Source: Viridibacillus soli
GTDB taxonomy: Bacteria; Bacillota; Bacilli; Bacillales_A; Planococcaceae
NCBI RefSeq assembly: GCF_016612995.1
Contig: NZ_JAEOAH010000004.1
Span: 207,467-271,466, forward strand
Direction of reading: 5' to 3'
Length of the DNA stretch: 64,000 nucleotides
Shown: positions 1 through 8,271 of the stretch, piece after piece
Position numbering within the stretch: the first letter of the stretch is position 1
Layout: every line of letters begins with the position of its first letter
Program-made: the position numbers and the translations under genes
Notes under the pieces: model-generated
Database searches by the model: none
What the model saw: the letters and a program-made list of their open reading frames with translations, nothing else
What the model was told of the DNA's origin: nothing

Positions 1-593
1 CAGTTAAACGGGCTGTTTGCTAAAAATGGAATAACCATTCCTAATGGGACAAACTTAACGTTTACCATTGACCCTAATCATTTCAAACTAATGGTTGGAG
101 GAACACAAAAGATATATCACTCATTACTCAATTAGAAAGCGTACTCAATACGGACAATAATGCAAGAGAGCTATTTTTTCATATTATCCAAAGTCGTTCG
201 GATGATTCCAACCAATTTACGCGTGAAAAATACGATAAATACCATCTTGTCCGTCAAATTAAAAATGTGACGGGTTATGATTTGAAAAATTTAGAGGTTG
301 TGAATGGTAAGTTTGTGACAGAAGATGGAACTGATATTTTTGAGTTGTATAAGGAAGGACTTCGTAAAAATCCTTATAGTGCAGCGAATGCTGGCATTGC
401 AGCATCGCATTACGGTCAGCAATTAGCTGGACTTGCCAAAAATGGTTTCGATTCCATCCCTGATTTAGTTTTAGCGATTGGATATGAAAATAGTTCATTA
501 CAAGACTTGGGACAAAAAGAGAGCTATGGAACGGGGAAAACAAATTGGATTGATGAATGGAAAGCTAGTGTTGCTACACTAAAATATAAATGA
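1..593 (+). pseudogene. 3' part of an unrecognised gene with an internal frameshift
   Basis: The window opens inside this gene. Reading from base 1 gives 44 codons in frame 1 up to a TAG near 133-135. From about base 108 the coding character continues in frame 3 (KDISLITQLESVL...) without interruption to the TGA at 591-593. A loss of one base (or gain of two) around 106-108 explains this. The frame-3 part is acidic, soluble and ends DEWKASVATLKYK. It vaguely recalls large Bacillus proteins of the DUF4885 kind, but that is memory only. The 5' part lies outside the window, so the total length is unknown. A sequencing error at the A-run is the main alternative to true decay. Confidence 0.6.
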
Positions 594-745
594 CTCTAAA
601 AAGGGAGTTGCATGTATAACAATAGAATTAAGGTGGATTAAAATCTATATTTCATTTGAGTATAATATTTCCGCTTTTCCAATGAAAGTAAATGTGGATG
701 AGATGTATTTAAGTAATTCTAGACAAAATTCAGGAGATGAAAAAA

Positions 746-1609
746 ATGATTAGGATGGCTACAAAATTAGACATAGAGAAGCTGGCACATTTTTTATCCA
801 AGTGTAATGAATCATCACTTCACCATATTGGCTATTGTGGACAAGATGAGCAGGAAATAAAAGGTGTATTGCAAAATGAATTTTCAGATTTACCTTTTGA
901 AAATTCAATAATTATTGCTGTTGAAAATGATAGTATTATTGCAGCAATTGGTCTTGATTTTGATGAGGAAGATCAATCTGCAGAAGTATGGGGGCCTTTT
1001 GTAAGGGATAGGGGAGCAACGGATTTATTGCCTAAAATGTGGAATCGATTATGCGAACAGCTGACCATTTCTTTGAAATACCCTCATTTTTTCATCAATA
1101 TTGAAAATGAAATTGCGATAGATTTTGCTAGTGACGTTGGTGCTGATCTGAAGGGACATCATTACATTTTACATAAAGAACGTCAAAATCATATAAATGA
1201 AAGCTCGGAAAAAATCTTTAAATTAGATTCAATTAATGAAGAAGCTTTTCAAAAATTACATGACTTAGCTTTTCCAAATACATATTATAATGGACAAACA
1301 ATCTTATCTCGACTTAACGCAAATCGAGTAGTATTTTGCTATTGTGATGAGTGGGGATTAAAAGGTTATGTTTTTGTTGAGGCAGATGCCGAGAACGGAG
1401 AAGGTACAATTGAGTACATAGCAGTTGATGATCGGTTCCGTAAGAACGGAGTAGGAAGGAAGTTGCTTCTGCATGGTTTAGATTATTTATTTTCTTATGA
1501 TTCAATAACTGATATTTCTTTAACAGTGGAGAAGAGTGAACGAGGAGCAATTCATTTGTATCAATCTGCAGGGTTTAATATTCAGCATGAACTTGTATTT
1601 ATGAAATAG
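746..1609 (+). CDS. GNAT-family N-acetyltransferase (287 aa)
   Basis: The C-terminal half carries a clear GNAT fold: a beta strand (TIEYIAVDD), then the acetyl-CoA loop RFRKNGVGRK at about residues 231-240, and the ending HLYQSAGF typical of the last alpha/beta elements. The N-terminal ~130 residues look like a second, diverged GNAT half, as in tandem-GNAT proteins. The substrate cannot be told. An upstream in-frame ATG at 737 overlaps the ribosome binding site CAGGAGA (731-737), so the ATG at 746 with an 8-nt spacer is preferred. The next gene follows after 26 bases on the same strand and may be co-transcribed. Confidence 0.88.
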   Translation: MIRMATKLDIEKLAHFLSKCNESSLHHIGYCGQDEQEIKGVLQNEFSDLPFENSIIIAVENDSIIAAIGLDFDEEDQSAEVWGPFVRDRGATDLLPKMWNRLCEQLTISLKYPHFFINIENEIAIDFASDVGADLKGHHYILHKERQNHINESSEKIFKLDSINEEAFQKLHDLAFPNTYYNGQTILSRLNANRVVFCYCDEWGLKGYVFVEADAENGEGTIEYIAVDDRFRKNGVGRKLLLHGLDYLFSYDSITDISLTVEKSERGAIHLYQSAGFNIQHELVFMK

Positions 1610-1635
1610 ACTTTTAATTCATAGGGGGCATCATT

Positions 1636-2469
1636 ATGTGGGAGCAAAGATTAATTAATACATCTCGTGGTACGTTTGAAATTTTTGTGAAGGGCAGCGG
1701 TGAGCCACTTTGTGTAACGCATTTGTATAGTGAGTTTAACGCAAACGGCAATACCGTGGCAAATCCGTTTACAAAGCATCATACGGTATATTTAGTGAAT
1801 TTAAGAGCAGCAGGCCAGTCTGCACCGTCACTTAAGGAGCACGATTTAAGCATGGCAGAATCAGTGAAAGATTTAGAGGCAATTCGTGAAGCACTTCAGT
1901 ATGAGAAATGGGCGTTTGCAGGGCATTCCACTGGGGGCATGTTAGCATTAATATATGCTATTTTAGCAGAGCAATCATTGACTAAAATCATAGCAGGCGG
2001 AGCGGCAGCATCAAGTGAGTACATGCATCATAAAGATAGCATTTACTGTAAAGAGAATGCTAATAATGAGCGTATAAAAGAGATTATGCAACTATTAAAT
2101 GACCCACAAATGCCTTTGGAAGAGCGCCGAAAGCTAGGTCGTGAGTGGACGGAGATGTCTATATACCATAAAGAGCGCTATGATGTATATTTTAGTCGCC
2201 CAAATAGCGGAAAAGTAGTAAATGCGCGTCTCAACTATTTTTCGTATATAGAATTAAAAAAATACGATTTAAGACCACAACTTCCAAAGGTTACTATACC
2301 TTCCTACATATATGGCGGTATACATGATACACAATGTCCTTATTATTTTTCTCAGGAAATGGCCGATCTAATCCCAAATGCCAAGCTATTTACGTTTGAA
2401 GAGAGCAATCACTATCCGTTTGTGGAGGAAGAACAAAAATTTGAGGAATTTGTAAAAGCTACATTGTGA
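1636..2469 (+). CDS. alpha/beta-hydrolase fold protein (277 aa)
   Basis: Full-length alpha/beta hydrolase. The nucleophile elbow GHSTGG is at residues 96-101, a likely acid is the Asp in GGIHDTQ (about 231), and the catalytic His is in ESNHYPF (about 259). The family includes proline iminopeptidases, haloperoxidases and esterases; the substrate is not predictable. There is no signal peptide or membrane segment, so it is cytoplasmic. The start has AGGGGG eight bases upstream. A terminator hairpin follows directly, closing a possible two-gene unit with the GNAT gene before it. Confidence 0.9.
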   Translation: MWEQRLINTSRGTFEIFVKGSGEPLCVTHLYSEFNANGNTVANPFTKHHTVYLVNLRAAGQSAPSLKEHDLSMAESVKDLEAIREALQYEKWAFAGHSTGGMLALIYAILAEQSLTKIIAGGAAASSEYMHHKDSIYCKENANNERIKEIMQLLNDPQMPLEERRKLGREWTEMSIYHKERYDVYFSRPNSGKVVNARLNYFSYIELKKYDLRPQLPKVTIPSYIYGGIHDTQCPYYFSQEMADLIPNAKLFTFEESNHYPFVEEEQKFEEFVKATL

Positions 2470-2481
2470 TTTCAGAAATAG

Positions 2482-2522
2482 AGCTGCTAATGGGCATTGG
2501 ATTGTGAAGTTAGCAGCTTTTT
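2482..2522. terminator. bidirectional terminator hairpin
   Basis: A 9-bp stem AGCTGCTAA/TTAGCAGCT with a 19-base loop is followed by T5. It sits between the convergent hydrolase and APH-like genes. Confidence 0.75.
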
Positions 2523-2526
2523 AAGT

Positions 2527-3393
2527 TTAAGCAAAAGCTCTTTTATATTTGGTATACAAATTGAAAAAGATAAGTGCGGCATCAAATGCCTTCTGCTCAT
2601 AAGCAGTTAACACACCTCTTATAAACCATAATGAGATAAAGTCATTCAATAAATGGATATCGATCGTTTCAACTTTAGAGTAGAAAGCTACAAAATGATT
2701 GATATAATGTCTAAGCTCATCATCATTGCAGTGCGCTGGAGCATTTGATGTAAGGATTGCAGCTAAATCAAAATAAGGATGTCCCATTCTAGCTTCACCA
2801 AAATCAATAATAAATAATTCACCGTTATAAAGAGTATTCCAAATACCTAAATCACCGTGAATCCATTGTGTTTCAAGTGAGGTTCTATTAACTAATTCTC
2901 TAATTAACAGTTCCATATCTGTTCTGGTAGGAAATTGTTGAACGTTACCCCAGTTATTCTTTATAGCTGTCCAAGTGGCTAATGTATCACAACGATCCTT
3001 TTTCACGCTAGTATTCTTAAAAGTGCGTAGACCTTTTTGTAAATCAAAGTAAGTATTTATCTATTGAGTTAAGAGCACTTCACTTTTAGCAGAAGCTATG
3101 AATGGCTGCAAACGAAAAATATGTTCATTTATTTGAATATACGATTTTCCTTCAAGGGTAGGGAAAATGAACGGTACCATTTTTCTTGAACAGCTCGTAT
3201 TTAAATGCTGATGTAATGAAAATTCAAAACCTGCATCAATAACAGTTGCTAACGAGCGGAGGATAAATTGATTTGAATCGGTGCTGATAGTAAATGTCAT
3301 TGCTGTTTTACCCTGATAAATTTGCTCAATAGAAGCAATTTTATCTAAATTATATTCATATTCTATTACTTCTAAGTGGTTGATGAGATTCAT
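2527..3393 (-). pseudogene. APH-family phosphotransferase interrupted by an in-frame TAG
   Basis: Two adjacent open segments are in the same reading frame and are separated only by a TAG codon at 3063-3061. Reading through it gives one protein of about 288 residues. The N-lobe has a Gly-rich QIYQGKT segment and the C-lobe has the catalytic HGDLGIWN (His about 179) and the metal-binding IDFGEA (Asp about 197), the hallmarks of APH/choline-kinase-like enzymes (YtmP/homoserine-kinase-II-like). The kinase motifs are intact, so the amber mutation looks recent or is a sequencing error. A GTG at 3006 might allow internal initiation of the C-lobe alone, but no ribosome binding site is seen there. The start at 3393 is set by GGAGG; the earlier ATG at 3408 lies on top of that site. 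Confidence 0.8.
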
Positions 3394-3461
3394 TTTTTTA
3401 ACCTCCATTTTGAGAAAGTATCAATATTTTTGTATAAATGAGCTGACCTGAAACACGCACT

Positions 3462-3656
3462 TTATAACGATATTGCACATAATATGGACGCAGCACGTTT
3501 GGAGTTAGCCATATGAATAAATGTAGAAAATACTGTCTGTGATGTCTTTAAGCCGTCTGAAATGAATAACAGAATCTGTTTAGGCACTTTGAGCTCTGAC
3601 AATAGCTGTTGTAAACCATTATATTGTAAATTAGGTAGCAACGACGATATTAATTG
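3462..3656 (-). pseudogene. C-terminal gene remnant, unrecognised
   Basis: A 64-codon stretch without a start codon lies between two TAA codons on the minus strand. It has good coding character (PNLQYNGLQQLLSEL, KQILLFISDGLKTSQ, HMANSKRAASILCAIS). It reads like the end of an enzyme whose 5' part is gone. I do not recognise the family. Confidence 0.4.
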
Positions 3657-3723
3657 TTAATATAAAATAAACTCTGAATATTCTGAATTAATAAGAGTGC
3701 CAAATAGACAAAGAAATAGGACG

Positions 3724-3749
3724 CTTCCTGTTCAAAATTGAACAAGAAG
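3724..3749. repeat. tight inverted repeat
   Basis: CTTCCTGTTCAA and TTGAACAAGAAG pair with a two-base loop and one mismatch. It is followed on the plus strand by a T-rich run (ATTTTTCTC), so it may be an orphan terminator of a lost gene. Confidence 0.4.
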
Positions 3750-3964
3750 GGCTCTATTTTTCTCTAAAATGAATTTATTTTTAAAAATTGCAGGTTTTTC
3801 AGTGTCTTCGTAGAATACCAGACTCATGCCCATATAGTTGCCTAAATGAAATGTCTATCTTTTTTGGTTGAGTTCAATGCATGCTAGCTTTTTCATTATA
3901 CTTTTAATTCATGTACGATTAGATTTAGCTATAACGTTAAAAATAAAAAAGATTAAAAATGTAA

Positions 3965-4114
3965 TTAAATATAGGAAGAGATTATTTGTGTTAAAATGTA
4001 AGATATACCTTCTGTAGCTTTAAAAATATTTAGTAAATAATTAATGCAACTTACAACTAAAAGAATTAAACTTAGTGTCCATATTAATCCCAGTATGTAT
4101 TTTAAAATTTTCAT
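3965..4114 (-). CDS. small single-span membrane protein (49 aa)
   Basis: An ORF opens at ATG 4114 behind a near-perfect AGGAGGG ribosome binding site seven bases upstream. It encodes a short basic start (MKILKYILG), one hydrophobic span at residues 8-28 (LIWTLSLILLVVSC) and a 20-residue tail. No family is recognised. The strong ribosome binding site and clean membrane-span composition argue for a real gene, although it stands alone among decayed sequence. Confidence 0.55.
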   Translation of the reverse strand: MKILKYILGLIWTLSLILLVVSCINYLLNIFKATEGISYILTQIISSYI

Positions 4115-4200
4115 TTTTTTAAACCCTCCTATTCTAAATTAATACTATAAATACTGAGATTTAACCTTATCCTAAAAGTTGCACTCTATACGTTACGGCA

Positions 4201-4431
4201 GTGTTTGACGGATTGTGCCCTATTTTGAAAATCACGGACGCGTTCCTCTCTAAGGGCTTAACGTTCAATTCATTATATAAAAACCTCCAGAATAAGATTA
4301 TTAAAGGAGATTATCAAATAACTGAATTGAAGTTAGATGGTGTGGAGTATTTGATGTTTACTTTTCAAGGAAGCCATACAAAAAACGAGTCGAGAAAATT
4401 TGCATTTTTCTCGACTCGTTTTACTTTTTAA
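4201..4431 (+). other. doubtful ORF or gene remnant (76 codons)
   Basis: A GTG-started ORF runs from 4201, but its last 17 codons are made entirely by the terminator hairpin at 4382-4422, and there is no ribosome binding site before it. Some codons (LKLDGVEYLMFTFQGS) look protein-like, so it may be the tail of a degraded gene. I would not count it as a functional gene. Confidence 0.2.
4382..4422 (-). terminator. strong terminator for the MBL/DUF3006 pair
   Basis: A 17-bp almost perfect stem (AAAACGAGTCGAGAAAA and complement) has a 7-base loop. The minus-strand exit is T-rich, just downstream of the DUF3006 gene. The plus-strand exit is also T-rich. Confidence 0.8.
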
Positions 4432-4461
4432 GCGCTTATGAGAAGGCCTACTTTACGCAAT

Positions 4462-4680
4462 CTAATCTTCAAATAAATCATCCATTAAATCACGAATTTC
4501 CACTTCTAGTTTCTTTCTAGTAGTGGAGTCAATGGTGATTTTACCTTGATGAAAGATTAATACATCGCCAGGTTGTACGCCTTTTGGCAGCTCGGATATT
4601 ACAATATCCTGCATGCCGTCCTCAAATTCTACGACAGCGATTTGGCCTTCGAAACGATCAATAATACCTGTTTTCATCAT
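4462..4680 (-). CDS. DUF3006 domain protein (72 aa)
   Basis: A small acidic protein beginning MMKTGIIDRFEGQIAVVEFE, the typical DUF3006 opening, in which a short SH3-like beta barrel is followed by a charged helical tail (RKKLEVEIRDLMDDLFED). Its start overlaps the stop of the upstream hydrolase gene (ATGA), so translation is coupled. DUF3006 genes commonly sit beside secreted metallo-beta-lactamase hydrolases, as here; a role as partner or regulator of that enzyme is inference. A terminator hairpin follows. Confidence 0.88.
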   Translation of the reverse strand: MMKTGIIDRFEGQIAVVEFEDGMQDIVISELPKGVQPGDVLIFHQGKITIDSTTRKKLEVEIRDLMDDLFED

Positions 4681-5546
4681 TGACTTACCTTTACGGAAAT
4701 GTCTGAGCCGTTTGATGTAAAGAGTATATTCCCTTGTTTATCAGTTCTATATACTTCGGCACCGACTTTCTCTAGGCGATTTAATGTAACGGATGTAGGA
4801 TGGCCGTAGCCATTTGTAGCACCTACACTAATGGCAGCAAATGTAGGCTTCGCTTTATCCAAAAATGCCGCTGAAGTAGCTTCTTCCGCCCCGTGATGAC
4901 TCACTTTTAGAACGTCTACTTTTGGTACTAATCCATTCGCCAGCATATCATTTTCAGATGGCAATTCAGCATCACCTGTGAATAGGAATTTGTTATTACC
5001 GTTCTGTAAAAGTAAAACTGCGCTCCAATCATTCAAATCACTTTGACTATATGTAGTAACTGGTGCGATAAATTTTAAAGATAGATTTTCTTCTGTAGTC
5101 GGAATTTCTACATCTGTTTTTGCTTGTGTAATTTTCAAGCCTTGTTTTTTCACAGCTGTTAAGAAATTTTTATAAGCAATGGTTGTGTGACTTACTTTCG
5201 GTGCGTACACTTTTTTCACTTTAAAAGAATCAATGACCTCTGCAAGGCCCCCGACATGATCAGCATCTGGGTGAGTAGATACGACCGCATCTAACGTTGT
5301 CACATTGTTCTTTTGTAAGTAAGTAACGACTTCATCACCTGAGCCTTTATTGCCGGCATCAATTAATATATTTTCTTCTTCCGTCTGTATTAATATGGAA
5401 TCACCTTGACCGATGTCGATAATATGTACGAATACATCCGTTGCATTAGCAGAATCAGGTTTATCGGTTGATTCATTTGAATCAGTAAGCTCAAAAATTA
5501 ATCCAATGGCAATTAAAATAACTATAAATATACTTGTCTTTTTCAT
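4677..5546 (-). CDS. secreted or membrane-anchored MBL-fold hydrolase, ComEC-C-terminal type (289 aa)
   Basis: An N-terminal hydrophobic segment at residues 4-20 acts as signal or anchor. It is followed by a metallo-beta-lactamase domain: DIGQGDS (44-50), the zinc motif THPDADH (91-97), then LFTGDAE and VSHHGAE. This is the arrangement of the ComEC/Rec2 C-terminal nuclease-like domain found as free-standing extracellular proteins. It probably hydrolyses phosphodiester or another substrate outside the cell; the substrate is unknown. A longer reading frame reaches 5567, but its ATG overlaps GGAGG, so ATG 5546 is the start. It is coupled to the DUF3006 gene and divergent from the sigma-factor gene. 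Confidence 0.88.
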   Translation of the reverse strand: MKKTSIFIVILIAIGLIFELTDSNESTDKPDSANATDVFVHIIDIGQGDSILIQTEEENILIDAGNKGSGDEVVTYLQKNNVTTLDAVVSTHPDADHVGGLAEVIDSFKVKKVYAPKVSHTTIAYKNFLTAVKKQGLKITQAKTDVEIPTTEENLSLKFIAPVTTYSQSDLNDWSAVLLLQNGNNKFLFTGDAELPSENDMLANGLVPKVDVLKVSHHGAEEATSAAFLDKAKPTFAAISVGATNGYGHPTSVTLNRLEKVGAEVYRTDKQGNILFTSNGSDISVKVSQ

Positions 5547-5650
5547 ATAAAAACCTCCATGTACCACTTTAACATTGTTAGTAGCTGTTTTGTAGTGGAG
5601 TTAAGAATTATTCGGTAAGGCTAATATTTATAAATTAATTTCAACTAATT

Positions 5651-5676
5651 TGAAACAAATACCAATTTCAAACGAC
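5651..5676 (+). promoter_or_regulatory. ECF-type sigma promoter, probably autoregulatory
   Basis: TGAAAC (5651-5656) and CGAC (5673-5676) are separated by 16 bases, about 30 bases before the sigma-factor start. This matches the TGAAAC-N16-CGT/A-type element recognised by SigW/SigM-class ECF sigma factors. Autoregulation is inferred from position. Confidence 0.6.
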
Positions 5677-5707
5677 TTATTAGTAAGCAACGAAAAGAGG
5701 TGATGTT

Positions 5708-6244
5708 TTGAGCAAATTACAAGCTAATATAGAAGAGTTATACGATGAGTATTACCGCGATGTGTATCATTTCGCATTGTATTATACGAATAACAAGCAA
5801 GAAGCAGAAGACATCACACAGGAAACATTTATAAAGGTTATGAAAAATATACATAAATTAAAAGATCTAGAGAAGCAAAAGACATGGATTTTATCAATTG
5901 CTCGCAATACAGCGGTAGATATTCATAGAAAATATAAGTTAAGGCAATTGATTCCTTCAATGATTGGTTCGAATTTAGTAGCTAGTGAAAATAATACAGA
6001 AAAGCAGCTACTATTGAAGGAGGAATGGGAAATCTTGCAGGAAGCATTGCTCGCTATAAAACCACATTACCGTAGCTTAATCATTTTAAAGGGGTTGAAG
6101 GAGTTTACGATTAAGGAAACGGCTGAAATATTAGATTGTACAGAATTGAAAGTGCGAGTTGATTATCATAGGGCGATTGCTCAATTGAAGAAGAGGCTAG
6201 CAAAGGAAGGGGGGGGAGTTATATGCAAAATGACAAATGGTTGA
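5708..6244 (+). CDS. ECF RNA polymerase sigma factor (178 aa)
   Basis: Region 2 is clear at residues 9-75, including QEAEDITQETFIKVM and the -10-recognition part TWILSIARNTAVDIHRK. Region 4 follows at about 115-165, with the HTH FTIKETAEILDCTELKVRVDYHRA. The TTG start at 5708 has AGAGGTGATG upstream. Its 3' end overlaps the next gene by 22 bases, the normal layout for an ECF sigma and its membrane anti-sigma. The last codons cross a G8 run that also forms the ribosome binding site of the partner gene. A TGAAAC/CGAC promoter lies just upstream. The exact sigma group cannot be fixed without phylogeny. Confidence 0.92.
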   Translation: MSKLQANIEELYDEYYRDVYHFALYYTNNKQEAEDITQETFIKVMKNIHKLKDLEKQKTWILSIARNTAVDIHRKYKLRQLIPSMIGSNLVASENNTEKQLLLKEEWEILQEALLAIKPHYRSLIILKGLKEFTIKETAEILDCTELKVRVDYHRAIAQLKKRLAKEGGGVICKMTNG

Positions 6245-6903
6245 AAAAACTAATGGAGCGCCCAGGTTTAGAACCTGATCAAAAATTTGTCCAATCATTA
6301 CGCAAATTAAAAAATCTGAGAGGTGGGTCTGAAATGCTCTATAAAAGATATGAAACGCGTCATATTTTCATGGTGCTAGCAATATGTACATTCTTAATTT
6401 CACCATTATTTGTACTGTTAGTGCCTCTAGCAGTAGTACATACCATTCATTATCAATACGGTGTCTTCCTTGTATATGCACCGTCCGTCAATTATTGGGT
6501 GATTGGAGTAGGCTGGTTTTTTGTCTTTTTAGCTTTCTTACTCTTATTTTTATTAGATGTGAAGAAATTATCTATCGTTTTATCTATTATTTGTATAATT
6601 GCAAGTGGAATTGTATCATTCGGTGGTTCAACATCCTATATTAAAATGACTTCGGACGACATTTCATTTCGTGGTATTTTCGCAAAAGAGAATAATATAT
6701 ACGGTTGGGATGAAGTCAAGAAGCTCATTTATTATGAAATGGAACCTGAAGATAAAGAAGCTTCCTATTATGAGTTCTATTTTAAAGATGGGCAAATGCT
6801 GACTATTAAAGAGAATGGGCATGTTGCTGAAGCACAAAGAACGTTTTTTAGTCTTGTGCAGGATGAAGGTGTGGAAGTCCAATATGTCACGAAAGAAGAA
6901 TAA
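6223..6903 (+). CDS. probable membrane anti-sigma factor (226 aa)
   Basis: The cytoplasmic N-terminus (about 48 residues) would bind the sigma factor. Three hydrophobic segments follow at about 49-75, 88-110 and 112-132, then a ~90-residue soluble C-terminal domain rich in aromatic and acidic residues (SYIKMTSDDISFRG, EASYYEFYFKDGQ) resembling a PH-like domain. No classical zinc anti-sigma motif is visible, so the role rests on the overlap with the sigma gene and the topology. The ATG at 6223 has a G-rich ribosome binding site (AAGGGGGGGGAG). A terminator follows. Confidence 0.75.
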   Translation: MQNDKWLKKLMERPGLEPDQKFVQSLRKLKNLRGGSEMLYKRYETRHIFMVLAICTFLISPLFVLLVPLAVVHTIHYQYGVFLVYAPSVNYWVIGVGWFFVFLAFLLLFLLDVKKLSIVLSIICIIASGIVSFGGSTSYIKMTSDDISFRGIFAKENNIYGWDEVKKLIYYEMEPEDKEASYYEFYFKDGQMLTIKENGHVAEAQRTFFSLVQDEGVEVQYVTKEE

Positions 6904-6906
6904 GAC

Positions 6907-6952
6907 AAAAAAACCAGCTCCGAGAATAAATTCTCGTTAGCTGGTTTTTTTT
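6907..6952. terminator. bidirectional terminator between anti-sigma and ctaB
   Basis: An AAAAACCAGCT...AGCTGGTTTTTT stem, with a nested GAGAAT/ATTCTC stem, serves the convergent genes on both sides. Confidence 0.85.
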
Positions 6953-6959
6953 ATAAATC

Positions 6960-7904
6960 TTATAGTTTAAAAAAAATCCCGATTAGTGAGTAGATGATAA
7001 TCGTTGAGAATAAGATCGTCATATGGTATAGCGAATAAATGAACATAGATTTCGCCCATTTCTCTGGGTCTTCTTTTTTAGTCCCTGAGATGCTGAGCAT
7101 AAGCCAGATAATATTAAGTAAAAGTGCTACTAGCATTAGGCCGATACTTAATGTTCCAAGTAAAAGGCTAACACCAATTAATATGACTAAATAGACATTT
7201 GTTTGAATATATGTGCGTTTCATGCCTTTTACTACGGGAAGCATTGGCACATTTGCTGCTTTATAGTCGTCATGCTTACGTATGGCAATCGCATAGAAGT
7301 GAGGCATTTGCCATATAACTGTTATGACAAATAGGCCGATAATTGCCGGATGCGAAATATCTGGTGTGATTGCTGCCCATCCAACCAGAGGGGGCATAGC
7401 GCCTGAAATACTGCCGATTTCTGTATTATAGATCGTTCTACGTTTACTCCACATTGTATATGGAACGACATAACCAAATAAACCTATGAAGCCCATAAGT
7501 GCAGCCATTGGTGTTGCATATGCTAGTGCACCTAAACCGATGAACATCATGGAAAATGCTAAAATGAGTGTTGTACTAGCTTTGATTTCCCCAGTTACAG
7601 TCGGTCTATTTTTAGTTCTTTGCATAACGGCGTCAATATCGCGGTCATATACATTATTAAATGCGCCTGCCGCTCCAATAACTAAAGTAGTACCAAAAAG
7701 AGCACAAATAATTTCCAGTGTCTTATCGAACGGGCTTATTTGATTTTTATATAAAGCTAATGTTAATCCTGCAATCATCGGGATTAAGTTGGATTTAATA
7801 ATACCGGTTTTAACCGTTTGGGATAAAATTTTTGATAGAGGCTGTTTCGGCATTGTTTGGGCCGAAGATTCTACACTCTGATCACCTTTTACATCACTTT
7901 GCAT
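6960..7904 (-). CDS. ctaB: heme O synthase / protoheme IX farnesyltransferase (314 aa)
   Basis: A UbiA-family polytopic prenyltransferase that transfers a farnesyl group to protoheme to give heme O for terminal oxidases. The prenyl-diphosphate/Mg motif NNVYDRDID is at about residues 83-91, followed by TKNRP. The second loop motif is YTMWSKRRTIYNTEIGS, followed by the GAMPPLVGWAA segment. Eight or so hydrophobic spans are visible. The longest frame starts at 7997, but GAGGAG lies seven bases before ATG 7904, which begins MQSDVKGDQS. The gene stands alone, without ctaA or oxidase genes, so it may be a second copy comparable to B. subtilis ctaO. Confidence 0.93.
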   Translation of the reverse strand: MQSDVKGDQSVESSAQTMPKQPLSKILSQTVKTGIIKSNLIPMIAGLTLALYKNQISPFDKTLEIICALFGTTLVIGAAGAFNNVYDRDIDAVMQRTKNRPTVTGEIKASTTLILAFSMMFIGLGALAYATPMAALMGFIGLFGYVVPYTMWSKRRTIYNTEIGSISGAMPPLVGWAAITPDISHPAIIGLFVITVIWQMPHFYAIAIRKHDDYKAANVPMLPVVKGMKRTYIQTNVYLVILIGVSLLLGTLSIGLMLVALLLNIIWLMLSISGTKKEDPEKWAKSMFIYSLYHMTILFSTIIIYSLIGIFFKL

Positions 7905-8271
7905 TTTACTCCTCTTTCCTATTAAGCATAAATAATAATATTGTATTTTAAGTTCTAACTTATAGTATCTCTTATATTTTGCAAAAGTGCTAGTCAATCA
8001 GTATATAAAACCTTGGATAAAGTACTTTTGGACAGAAAATAGTAACAAATTCTTCACATCCATACATATGTTTAGTTGTTGAAGTTTTAGCTGAATATTG
8101 AGACGATATATATCGTAAATGTATCTTTTTAAGAAGGGGTTTTTAACCTTTTACAGTTGAGAATATATGCTCCTTTTAATTTGAAGGGAAAGGAATATGT
8201 TAAAACAATGTCGTTCTGAATCTCCTAGATACATTACATTAAAATACATTGCATAGGGGAATGAACAAACC
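7905..8271. other. intergenic region between divergent ctaB and WYL regulator
   Basis: 367 bases, AT-rich. It must contain both promoters, but I could not identify convincing -35/-10 pairs. No ORF with a ribosome binding site is seen. Confidence 0.4.
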
